Source: Gammaproteobacteria bacterium (GTDB taxonomy: Bacteria > Pseudomonadota > Gammaproteobacteria > Steroidobacterales > Steroidobacteraceae). From it: a DNA stretch of 60,775 nt. The notes below the pieces were generated by a model. It was not told the DNA's origin and searched no databases. It was given only the letters and a program-made list of their open reading frames with translations. A program made the translations under genes and the position numbers. Positions 45,430 through 53,644 of this stretch are shown here, one piece after another; position 1 is the stretch's first letter, and the number at the start of each line of letters is the position of its first letter. Where the stretch lies: NCBI GenBank assembly GCA_003134045.1, contig PLAH01000064.1, positions 10,724-71,498 on the forward strand. Direction: 5' to 3'.

Positions 45430-46945
45430 AAACCCGGCGCGCCGCGCCTTCGTCCTGGGCGCGGCGGCCACGGCCGGACTTGCCGCCGCTCGCGGCGCGT
45501 CCGCGGGCGCGGGTGCCACGGCAGCATCGCCGCTGATCGATTTGAGCGCCACGGAAGCGGTGACGCGCATGGCGCGCGGCGAGCTGACCTCGGAACGCTA
45601 CGCTGCGGCGCTCATCGCCCGCTGCCACGCGCAGCGTGATCTCAATGCCTTCATCACGTTCGAACCCGAGCGCGTGCTCCAGGACGCCCGCGCCCGCGAC
45701 GGCGAGCGGCGGGCGGGCGCAAAGCTGGGACCTTTGTTCGGCTTGCCCATCCCCGTGAAGGATAGCGTCAACACCCAGCAATATCCCACCACCGCGGGCA
45801 CGCCCGCGCTGCGGCACTTTCGGCCGTCCGCCGATGCACCCGTCGTCGCAAGCCTTAAGTCCGCCGGCGCCCTCGTGCTGGGCAAGACCAACCTGCACGA
45901 GCTGTCGTACGGCTGGACCAGCAACAACCACGCCTTCGGCGCGGTTCGCAATCCCTACGACCACCGGCGCATTCCCGGCGGCAGCAGCGGGGGCACGGCG
46001 GCCGCGATCGCAGCTCGTCTCGCTCCGCTCGGCGTCGCGGAGGACACCGAGGGATCCGTACGGGTGCCGGCTGCCTTTTGTGGCATCGCCGGTTTCCGAC
46101 CGACCACAGGACGCTATTCGACGCGGGGCTGCGTACCGATCAGCGCGCTGTTCGACCAGATCGGTTCGCATGCGCGAACGGTCGCCGATCTCGCTCTGTT
46201 CGATTCGGTGGTGGCCGACGACTGGGCCCCCCTCGGCGACCGTCCGCTGCGAGGGGTCCGTCTGGGCGTGGTGCGCGACTATTGGTTCACCGGCCTCGAT
46301 CCGGAAGTCGAGCGCGTCACCGATCTCGCGCTGTCTCGGCTGCGCGACGCCGGGGCGGTGATCGTCGACGGCACATTGCCCGGCCTCGCTCACCTCATCG
46401 AGCTGACGACGGCGCCCGTGCAGAACCACGACGTGAGATTCGCGCTCGCCCAGTATCTCGAGGACTATGGCGCGGGCGTCGGCTTGAACGAACTGGTGGC
46501 GCAGGCGAGTCCTGACATCCGCGATCTGTTTCGCAGCGACGTGCTGCCCGGCGGCGCCAACGTGGTGTCCGAAGCGGCCTATGCCGCCGCGCGCGACCGC
46601 TACCTGCCCGCTCTGCGCCGCGCGTATCGAGACTATTTTGCGGCCACGGGAGTCGCCGCCATGCTGTTCCCGACGACGCGGGTGCCGGCGCCGCTGATCG
46701 GTCAGGAAACGACCCTCGAGATTCGCGGTCGCGGCGTGCCCTTCGAGGCGGCGGTGGCGCGCAACATCGCCCCCGGCAGCACGGCCGGGCTGCCCGGCTT
46801 GGTGTTGCCCGTGGGACTCACCGCCCAGGGTCTGCCGGTATCGCTCGAGTTCGACGCGCCGCCGGCATCGGACCGCGCGCTGTTGGCGCTGGGGGTGAGC
46901 CTCGAGCACACGCTGGGAGCGATTCCCGCCCCCAAGAGCGCCTGA
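45416..46945 (+). CDS. Exported amidase (amidase-signature family)
   Basis: 509 residues. A twin-arginine-type signal (PARRAFVLGAAATAGLAAA) suggests export to the periplasm. The amidase catalytic triad is visible: Lys in FGLPIPVKDSVN, Ser in GGSSGGTAAA, and the nucleophile Ser in EDTEGSVRVPAAFCG (the usual GGS is EGS here). Amidases of this family hydrolyse carboxylic amides, and some act on N-carbamoyl or aryl amides. Start is GTG at 45416, inside the previous gene. The stop overlaps the next ATG (TGATG). Confidence 0.9.
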   Translation: MSDAENPARRAFVLGAAATAGLAAARGASAGAGATAASPLIDLSATEAVTRMARGELTSERYAAALIARCHAQRDLNAFITFEPERVLQDARARDGERRAGAKLGPLFGLPIPVKDSVNTQQYPTTAGTPALRHFRPSADAPVVASLKSAGALVLGKTNLHELSYGWTSNNHAFGAVRNPYDHRRIPGGSSGGTAAAIAARLAPLGVAEDTEGSVRVPAAFCGIAGFRPTTGRYSTRGCVPISALFDQIGSHARTVADLALFDSVVADDWAPLGDRPLRGVRLGVVRDYWFTGLDPEVERVTDLALSRLRDAGAVIVDGTLPGLAHLIELTTAPVQNHDVRFALAQYLEDYGAGVGLNELVAQASPDIRDLFRSDVLPGGANVVSEAAYAAARDRYLPALRRAYRDYFAATGVAAMLFPTTRVPAPLIGQETTLEIRGRGVPFEAAVARNIAPGSTAGLPGLVLPVGLTAQGLPVSLEFDAPPASDRALLALGVSLEHTLGAIPAPKSA

Positions 46946-48705
46946 TGCACTTCCGCGCCCGGGCATCCCGAATTGCATTGCTCGCTCACACCCTGGCCGC
47001 GGCGGCGAGCCTCTGCGCCGGCGCGCGGGCGGCGGCGCCGGCGGCGCTGGAATCCACCGATGGCATGGTCGTCAGCGCGCAGCATCTGGCCTCGGCAGTG
47101 GGCGCGTCGATTCTGCGGGGCGGCGGCAACGCGGTCGACGCGGCGGTCGCGGTCGGCTACGCGCTCGCCGTCACGCATCCCTGTTGCGGGAATCTCGGCG
47201 GCGGCGGATTCATGACCATTCATCTTGCCGCGGGCAGCGATGTATTCATCAATTTTCGCGAGAAGGCCCCGCAGGCGGCGACACCGGACATGTATCTCGA
47301 TGCCCAGGGCAAGCCCATCGGCGCACTGAGCCTCGACGGCTACCTGGCGGTGGGCGTACCCGGCACGGTGCTGGGCCTGGAAACCGCCCGCGAAAAGTAC
47401 GGTACGCAGCCCCGCGCCGCCTTGCTGGCGCCGGCCATCGAGCTGGCCGAACACGGCTTCGTGCTGACCCGCGGCGATACCGACGTCCTCGAGGTCGGCA
47501 CCGCCGCGTTCCGCGCGCAGCCCAATGTCGGCGCCATTTTCTTGAACCACGGCGCACCGTTCCAACCCGGCGATCGTTTGATCCAATCCCAACTGGGCGC
47601 CACCCTGCGCGCCATCAGCGACGGCGGCGCCGCGGCGTTCTACCACGGCGCCATCGCCGACGCCCTGGTGGCCGAGAGCCAGGCGCACGGCGGCCTGCTG
47701 AGCACGGCGGATTTCGCACAGTACACGGTCACCGAGAGCGCGCCGGTGAGCTGCGCCTATCGCGGATATACCATCCTCTCCGCACCCCCGCCGAGTTCCG
47801 GCGGCGTCATTCTGTGCGAAATGCTGCGCATCCTCGAGGGCTATCCGCTGCACGCCCTGGGGTTTCATTCGAGCGAATCCGTACACTACATGGTCGAGGC
47901 CATGCGCTACGGGTATCGCGACCGCAGCCGTTACCTGGGGGACCCGGCATTCGTCCGCAATCCCGTCGATCGGCTGGTCTCCGACGCCAACGCGCGCGCC
48001 ATTCGCGCGCGCATCCCGGCACGCCGCGCCACGCCGTCGGCCGCGTTGAGCGGTGGCGACGGCGCACCCGAAAACGCCACCACCACGCACTATTCCATCG
48101 TCGACCGGTGGGGCAATGCCGTCTCGGCGACTTACACCATCAACGACGATTTCGGCGCCAAGGTCATCGCCGGGTCCACCGGTTTCTTTCTGAACGATGA
48201 GATGGACGATTTCACCGCGAAGCCCGGCGTTCCCAATCTGTTTGGCCTGGTCCAAGGAAAGGCCAATGCCATCGCCCCCGGCAAGCGCCCATTGAGTTCC
48301 ATGAGCCCGACCATCGTGCTGAAGGACGGCAAACCCGTCCTGGTCGTGGGCACGCCCGGCGGCTCGCGCATCATCACCACCGTCCTCGAGATCATCGTCA
48401 ACGTGATCGACCATGGCATGACGCTGCAGGAAGCCGTCGACGCACCGCGGATCCATCATCAATGGCTGCCCGACACCGTGGCGGGCGAGCCCTACGCGCT
48501 GTCCGCCGACACGACCGCGGCGCTCACGCGCATGGGATACCATGTCGTACCGTTGGAGGTCTGGGGCGCAGGCAATGCCGCGGAAGCCGTGGGCGTCGCA
48601 CCGGCCGACGCGGCCCTGGCGAAGGCGCTGGGATTCCCGCGCGCCGGCGTGTACTACGGCGCAAGCGACGCGCGCGCGCCGGCGGGCAGCGCCGCTTCAC
48701 CGTGA
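46945..48705 (+). CDS. ggt: Gamma-glutamyltransferase, exported
   Basis: 586 residues with a signal peptide (LLAHTLAAAASLCAGARA). The GGT fold is clear: GMVVSAQHLASAVGASILRG, GNAVDAAVAVGYALAV, NLGGGGFM, and the nucleophile-containing junction ATTTHYSIVDRWGNAVSAT at about residue 376, where the proprotein splits into two subunits. It transfers or hydrolyses gamma-glutamyl groups in the periplasm. Ending a three-gene operon with an amidinohydrolase and an amidase, it may take part in processing a gamma-glutamyl guanidine or amide. Confidence 0.93.
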   Translation: MHFRARASRIALLAHTLAAAASLCAGARAAAPAALESTDGMVVSAQHLASAVGASILRGGGNAVDAAVAVGYALAVTHPCCGNLGGGGFMTIHLAAGSDVFINFREKAPQAATPDMYLDAQGKPIGALSLDGYLAVGVPGTVLGLETAREKYGTQPRAALLAPAIELAEHGFVLTRGDTDVLEVGTAAFRAQPNVGAIFLNHGAPFQPGDRLIQSQLGATLRAISDGGAAAFYHGAIADALVAESQAHGGLLSTADFAQYTVTESAPVSCAYRGYTILSAPPPSSGGVILCEMLRILEGYPLHALGFHSSESVHYMVEAMRYGYRDRSRYLGDPAFVRNPVDRLVSDANARAIRARIPARRATPSAALSGGDGAPENATTTHYSIVDRWGNAVSATYTINDDFGAKVIAGSTGFFLNDEMDDFTAKPGVPNLFGLVQGKANAIAPGKRPLSSMSPTIVLKDGKPVLVVGTPGGSRIITTVLEIIVNVIDHGMTLQEAVDAPRIHHQWLPDTVAGEPYALSADTTAALTRMGYHVVPLEVWGAGNAAEAVGVAPADAALAKALGFPRAGVYYGASDARAPAGSAASP

Positions 48706-48790
48706 GCCTCGAGGGAGAGTGGACCCTATGGACTCAATGAATATGTGGGCGTGACATCGCTGCATGCGACCAACCAGAACGGGAGGAATG

Positions 48791-49114
48791 ATGGTGGATA
48801 AAGCCGAAAAACTGGATCAGCTGATCGACGACGCGGAGGAACTGCTCACCAAGCTCGCGGACGCGCACGATCCCGACATTCAGAAGCTGCGCGATCGAGT
48901 CGACGAGGCGGTCGCCGACGCCCGCCGTGCCATTGCGCAACGCGCCGACGATGCCTCGGTACAGCTTCGCGATATCGCCAATTCCATCGATGACTATGTC
49001 CGAGACTATCCGTGGCTGGCCGTGGTAACCGGCGCGCTGGTCGCAGGTACGGTCGCCTTCATCGCCGGCGCCACGATCGGCGCCAAACAGGGCGGCGTTC
49101 GCGATTGGTTCTGA
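48791..49114 (+). CDS. DUF883/ElaB-YqjD-family inner-membrane protein
   Basis: 107 residues, with a coiled-coil amino half (KAEKLDQLIDDAEELLTKL, then RDRVDEAVADARRA) and one transmembrane helix near the end (PWLAVVTGALVAGTVAFIAG) with a GAKxG-like tail. This matches the DUF883 family, which tail-anchors in the inner membrane and has been tied to ribosome binding in stationary phase in E. coli. GGGAGGA lies just upstream; ATG at 48791 or GTG at 48794 are both good starts. Confidence 0.88.
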   Translation: MVDKAEKLDQLIDDAEELLTKLADAHDPDIQKLRDRVDEAVADARRAIAQRADDASVQLRDIANSIDDYVRDYPWLAVVTGALVAGTVAFIAGATIGAKQGGVRDWF

Positions 49115-49135
49115 CCGCCCCGCCCGTCCGCGAGT

Positions 49136-49206
49136 CTTGCGGACATGGCCACGCACTCGTTCTTCCCTGCTAATCTCGCGGGGATGGCCACGCATGCGCT
49201 CTTCCC
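49136..49206 (+). repeat. Direct repeat carrying a duplicated translation start
   Basis: Two related 32-base copies (49136-49167 and 49175-49206, period 39, 26 of 32 bases alike) each contain ATGGCCACGCA and CTCTTCCC- or TTCTTCCC-like ends. The second ATG (49184) begins the oxygenase homology. The copy arrangement offers two in-frame starts. Confidence 0.65.
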
Positions 49207-49801
49207 CACCTACGTCTACACGGCCGCCCTCGAACGAGCCGGGTCCCGCGAACTGAACCGGCGGCTGCTGGCCGAAGCCTTGCAATTGCGCGAGGACGAT
49301 GCCGCCGGGCGCCGCTGGTCGGCCGCGAATTATCCCGGCGGCTATACATCCTATGGTTCCGTTCACCAGTTGCAGCGCATGTCGCCGACCTTCGAACTTC
49401 TACGGCGCCGCTTGAGCCGGCACATCAAGGCGTTTGCAACGACGGTGGAATGGGACATGGAAGGCAAGGAACTCGCCATGACCGATTGCTGGGTCAACAT
49501 CATGGCGCGCCAAGTGGTGCATGGTCTACATCTGCACCCGTTGTCGACGTTGAGCGGCACTTATTACGTGCGCGTGCCCCGCGGCAGCCCCGGCATCAAA
49601 TTCGAGGATCCGCGCCTGGACCGTTTCATGGCGGCGCCGCCGCGCAAGCGCGAGGCGCGCCCTGAGAACAAACCCTGGATAACCCTGCCGGCCGTCCCCG
49701 GCCAAGTGGTGTTGTTCGAAAGCTGGTTGCGCCATGAAGTCGTGCCCAACCCGGCCGCCGGCGAACGCGTGAGCGTGAGCTTCAACTACAACTGGTTTTA
49801 G
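49145..49801 (+). CDS. TIGR02466-like 2OG-Fe(II) oxygenase-related protein
   Basis: 218 residues from the first ATG, or 205 from the second at 49184, where the family homology (HALFPTYVYTAAL) begins. The conserved NIMARQVVHGLHLHPLSTLSGTYYV segment with histidines resembles the HxD-x-H region of 2-oxoglutarate/iron oxygenases, followed by the SWLRHEVVPNPAAGERVSVSF end, with the second histidine and arginine of the cofactor site. The substrate is unknown. The first 13 residues come from a duplicated start region. Confidence 0.8.
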   Translation: MATHSFFPANLAGMATHALFPTYVYTAALERAGSRELNRRLLAEALQLREDDAAGRRWSAANYPGGYTSYGSVHQLQRMSPTFELLRRRLSRHIKAFATTVEWDMEGKELAMTDCWVNIMARQVVHGLHLHPLSTLSGTYYVRVPRGSPGIKFEDPRLDRFMAAPPRKREARPENKPWITLPAVPGQVVLFESWLRHEVVPNPAAGERVSVSFNYNWF

Positions 49802-49840
49802 TATCTCGGCACCTCCGCCGGCAAGGCGTAGACTACCGCC

Positions 49841-50710
49841 ATGGCCGACAGAACCTCCCGCAACTCGGACGCTACCATGGCGGTATTTCTCGATCTGGAG
49901 AACATCGCACTCGGCGCCCGCGATGCCAAGTATCCGAGCTTCGATATTCAAAGAGTCCTGGAGCGGCTGCTGCTCAAGGGCCATATCGTCGTCAAGAAGG
50001 CATACTGCGATTTCGACCGGTACAAGGACTTCAAACGCGGCCTGCACGAGGCGGCATTCGAACTCATCGAGATTCCGCACGTGCGGCAGTCCGGCAAGAA
50101 CTCCGCGGATATTCGCATGGTCGTCGATGCGCTGGACCTGTGCTACACCAAGGGCCATGTCGACACCTTCGTCATCTTGAGCGGCGATTCGGATTTCTCG
50201 CCCCTGGTGAGCAAACTGCGGGAAAACGCCAAGACCGTCATCGGCGTGGGCGTCAAGAACTCGACCTCGGACCTGTTCCTCAACAATTGCGACGAGTTCA
50301 TCTATTACGACGACCTGGTGCGCAAGGAACCGTCCAAGGTGCGCCGTCGCAAAACGGTGGCGGCGCCGCGCTCCGCCGCCGCGAGCACCGAGAGCCCCCT
50401 CGCCGAGACCCCCATCGCGGAGAACCCCGCCGCCGAGAACAAGGGCCCGGACTTGGGCGACGCGTTCGATCTCGTGGTCGAAACCCTCGAGGCCGTGACC
50501 GAGGAACGCGGCGAGAATGAACCCATCTGGGGCTCGATGATCAAACAAGCCATCAAACGCCGGCATCCGGGCTTCAGCGAGCGCGCGTACGGCTTTCGCT
50601 CGTTCAACGACTTGCTGGCGGACGCTCAAAAGCGCGGTTTATTGACCTTGCGCGCCGATGAGAAATCCGGCGGCTACACGGTCCGGATGGTCGCCGCGCC
50701 GCCCCGCTGA
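49841..50710 (+). CDS. NYN-domain protein with LOTUS/OST-HTH domain
   Basis: 289 residues. The amino half is a NYN nuclease-fold domain of the LabA/DUF88 type: FLDLENIALGARD with the two leading Asp, ADIRMVVDALDLCYT, and FVILSGDSDFSPLVSKLRE with the closing Asp pair. After a Pro/Glu/Ala linker the last 70 residues form an OST-HTH/LOTUS-like helix-turn-helix (WGSMIKQAIKRRHPGF then FNDLLADAQKRGLLTL). Such proteins are predicted to act on RNA. The target is unknown. Confidence 0.88.
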   Translation: MADRTSRNSDATMAVFLDLENIALGARDAKYPSFDIQRVLERLLLKGHIVVKKAYCDFDRYKDFKRGLHEAAFELIEIPHVRQSGKNSADIRMVVDALDLCYTKGHVDTFVILSGDSDFSPLVSKLRENAKTVIGVGVKNSTSDLFLNNCDEFIYYDDLVRKEPSKVRRRKTVAAPRSAAASTESPLAETPIAENPAAENKGPDLGDAFDLVVETLEAVTEERGENEPIWGSMIKQAIKRRHPGFSERAYGFRSFNDLLADAQKRGLLTLRADEKSGGYTVRMVAAPPR

Positions 50711-50780
50711 ACCTTGAAGTTGGGGCCAATCGCCCACATGCTCTACCCGTTCAGAAGTAAAAACCGGGAAGTGGGAACTT

Positions 50781-51191
50781 ATGGGTGCTCAGCGTAGGAA
50801 CTCTTGGATTTGGGCGGAAGCGTGTGCTCTCCTCGACGAGGCCGAGCGCCGTCATCGTCGCCTGTTCGACCTGATCGCCGTGCCGTCGGCCGCGCCGGCG
50901 TGGGAACCGCCGGTCAATATCTTCTCCCTCGGCAGCGATTGGCAAGTGGAGGTTGCCCTGCCGGGCGCTCGTGCGGACGATGTCGTGGTGCAGATCGTCT
51001 CGACCGGCCTGCTGATCGAGGCCACCGTTCCTCCCCCCAGCTTCGCCGCCGGCGTGAACGTGGTGCGGCTGGAAATTCCTTATGGCCGGATGCGACGCCG
51101 CATCGATCTGCCGTCCGGGCGTTACGTGCTGCGCGAGCACCGGTTGGAAAACGGCTATTTGTTCTTGCGCCTGACAGGATCGACTCTATGA
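50781..51191 (+). CDS. Small heat-shock protein, Hsp20-like
   Basis: 136 residues. The alpha-crystallin domain runs from about residue 44 (PVNIFSLGSDWQVEVALPGA) to the end, ending with the LENGYLFLRL strand. It lacks the carboxy-terminal I-x-I tail used for oligomer assembly in classic small heat-shock proteins. Its stop overlaps the Lon start (ATGA), which suggests it hands substrates to Lon or is simply coupled to it. Confidence 0.85.
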   Translation: MGAQRRNSWIWAEACALLDEAERRHRRLFDLIAVPSAAPAWEPPVNIFSLGSDWQVEVALPGARADDVVVQIVSTGLLIEATVPPPSFAAGVNVVRLEIPYGRMRRRIDLPSGRYVLREHRLENGYLFLRLTGSTL

Positions 51192-53554
51192 CTACCAACG
51201 ATGCCCCATCAACCAGCAATACCTTGCCGGAAGACGTACTCATCATCCTGCCGGTGCGCGATACCGTGGTGTTTCCCGGCGTGGTGCTGCCCATCGCCAT
51301 CGGCGGCAAACACGCCCTCGCGGCGGCCCAGGAAGCCGTGCGCACCCAGCGCCGCGTGGGACTTTTGGTGCAGAAGGACGCCACGGTCGAGGATCCGGAC
51401 ACCGACGGCCTGCATCAAGTGGGCACCGTGGCGTCCGTCGTTCGATTCGTGACGGCGGCCGATGGCACGCATCACCTGATCTGCCAGGGCGAACAGCGCT
51501 TCACCGTTCTCGACTACGTGAGCCGCGATCCTTTCTACGTCGCGCGCATCGAGCCGTACAAGGAAGCCGTCACGCTCGACCGCGAAGTCGAAGCGCGCGG
51601 ACTGAATTTGCGCGAGAAGGCAATGGAAGCGCTGCAATTGCTCCCCCAGGCGCCGGCGGAACTCGCGAATGCGATTCGTGCCATCGAATCGATTCCATCG
51701 CTCGCGGATGTGGTCGCGAGTTTCATGGACCTGAAGACTGCGGACAAACAGGACATCCTGGCGACGTTCGATTTGCGGACCCGGCTGGACCGTATTTTGA
51801 CGCTGCTCAATCGACGCATCGAAGTGCTGAAGGTGTCGCGGCAGATCGATGAGCGCACGCGCGAAGCGTTCGATGAACGGCAGAAGGAAGCCGTATTGCG
51901 CGAACGGCTGCGCCAGATTCAGAAGGAACTCGGCGAGACCGATCGCTCGGGCGCCGAGCTCGAGGACCTCAAGAAGGCCATCAAGGATGCCGCCATGCCG
52001 CCGGAGGCGGAGGAACAGGCGTTGCGGGAACTCGCGCGGCTCGAGCGCATGCCGGAAGGCGCCGCCGAGTACTCCATGACGCGCACGTATCTCGATTGGC
52101 TGATCGCCATGCCCTGGTCGAAGACCGATGCCGAACAGCTGGATATCGAGCGGGCGCGCGCCATTCTCGACGAGGATCACTACGGCCTCGAGAAGGTCAA
52201 GCGGCGCATTCTCGAATTCCTCGCCGTGCGCAAATTGAACCCGCAGGGCCGCAGTCCCATCCTCTGCTTCGTGGGACCGCCGGGTGTGGGCAAGACCTCG
52301 CTGGGACAGAGCATCGCGAAGGCGCTGGGACTCGAATTCCGCCGCGTGAGTCTCGGCGGCGTGCACGACGAGGCGGAGATTCGCGGCCACCGGCGCACCT
52401 ACATCGGTTCGCTGCCCGGCAACATCGCCCAGGCCATGCGCAAGGCGGGGCGGCGCAATCCCGTGCTCATGCTCGATGAGGTGGACAAGCTGTCCGCGAG
52501 TCATCAGGGCGATCCGTTTTCGGCACTGCTCGAAGTGCTCGATCCCGAACAGAACAACACGTTTCGAGACAATTATCTCGGCGTGCCGTTCGACCTGTCG
52601 AAGGTGCTGTTCATCGGCACCGCCAACGTCCTGGATTCCATTCCCGGGCCGCTGCGCGATCGCATGGAAATCATCGAACTCACCGGTTACACGGAAGAGG
52701 AGAAACTGCAGATCGCACGCCGCTACCTGCTGAAGCGTCAGCTGGAGGCGAACGGCTTGTCCGCGGACCAGGTGCAGGTCTCCGAGGAGGCGCTGCGCAA
52801 ACTGATCGTCGACTACACCCGCGAGGCAGGAGTCCGCGGTTTGGAACGGCAGATCGGCGCGTTGCTGCGCAATGCCGCGGTGACCATCGCATCGGGGCGC
52901 GCGACCAGCGTCGCCATCGACACCGAAGAAGTCACGCAGATCCTGGGCGCGGCGCGTTTCGAGAACGATGTGGCCCTGCGCACCAGCGTCCCCGGCGTGG
53001 CGACCGGTCTCGCCTGGACGCCTGCCGGCGGCGACATTCTGTTCATCGAATCGAGCCGGGTGAAGGGCTCGGGAAAGCTCATTCTCACCGGCCAGCTGGG
53101 CGATGTCATGAAGGAGAGCGCGCAGGCCGCGGTCACCTTGATCAAATCCCAGGCCGACCGGCTCGGAATCGATCCGGCGATGCTGGACAACGCGGACCTG
53201 CACATTCACGTTCCGGCGGGCGCCATCCCGAAGGACGGGCCCAGCGCGGGCGTCGCCATGGCGACCTCGCTCGCCTCGCTCCTGACGCAGCGCACGGTGC
53301 GTGCCGACGTCGCCATGACGGGCGAGATCAGTTTGCGCGGCGTGGTGTTGCCGGTGGGCGGCATCAAGGAGAAGTGCGTGGCCGCCGCGCGCGCCGGGAT
53401 TCGCACCGTCATCCTGCCGGCCCGCAATCGCCGCGATCTGGAAGACATCCCGGAAAGCGTCCGCGCGCGCCTGGAGTTCGTCTGGGCGGAGAAGATCGAC
53501 GATGTTCTGGCGCGCGCGCTGGAGGACGCACCCGAGCAACGAGCGGCGGCCTAA
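51188..53554 (+). CDS. lon: ATP-dependent protease Lon
   Basis: 788 residues, normal for bacterial LonA. The amino substrate-binding domain starts LIILPVRDTVVFPGVVLPIA; the ATPase has Walker A GPPGVGKTS (about 362) and Walker B PVLMLDEVDKLS; the protease has the Ser-Lys dyad with Ser686 in PKDGPSAGVAMAT and Lys729 in GGIKEKCVAA. It degrades damaged and regulatory proteins. It starts inside the hsp20-like gene, so translation of the two is coupled; ATG at 51188 is the start, not the further open frame upstream. Confidence 0.97.
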   Translation: MTTNDAPSTSNTLPEDVLIILPVRDTVVFPGVVLPIAIGGKHALAAAQEAVRTQRRVGLLVQKDATVEDPDTDGLHQVGTVASVVRFVTAADGTHHLICQGEQRFTVLDYVSRDPFYVARIEPYKEAVTLDREVEARGLNLREKAMEALQLLPQAPAELANAIRAIESIPSLADVVASFMDLKTADKQDILATFDLRTRLDRILTLLNRRIEVLKVSRQIDERTREAFDERQKEAVLRERLRQIQKELGETDRSGAELEDLKKAIKDAAMPPEAEEQALRELARLERMPEGAAEYSMTRTYLDWLIAMPWSKTDAEQLDIERARAILDEDHYGLEKVKRRILEFLAVRKLNPQGRSPILCFVGPPGVGKTSLGQSIAKALGLEFRRVSLGGVHDEAEIRGHRRTYIGSLPGNIAQAMRKAGRRNPVLMLDEVDKLSASHQGDPFSALLEVLDPEQNNTFRDNYLGVPFDLSKVLFIGTANVLDSIPGPLRDRMEIIELTGYTEEEKLQIARRYLLKRQLEANGLSADQVQVSEEALRKLIVDYTREAGVRGLERQIGALLRNAAVTIASGRATSVAIDTEEVTQILGAARFENDVALRTSVPGVATGLAWTPAGGDILFIESSRVKGSGKLILTGQLGDVMKESAQAAVTLIKSQADRLGIDPAMLDNADLHIHVPAGAIPKDGPSAGVAMATSLASLLTQRTVRADVAMTGEISLRGVVLPVGGIKEKCVAAARAGIRTVILPARNRRDLEDIPESVRARLEFVWAEKIDDVLARALEDAPEQRAAA

Positions 53555-53644
53555 AGGCTGCTCGTTGCCCGGCCAGCCCGTCCGGGCCCACCACCGCAGG
53601 AGTGTTCTCGTGGTCTCCGCACGCCCACGGCGCCGCGCTTGCTC

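Noticed and set aside
45203..48543. Two very long minus-strand frames opposite the amidase and GGT genes
   Set aside because: Arg/Gly-rich translations with no signal or domains; shadows of the real operon.
51209..53539. Open frame of 776 codons on the strand opposite lon
   Set aside because: It lies fully inside a secure gene, has no recognisable domain, and arises from the base composition.
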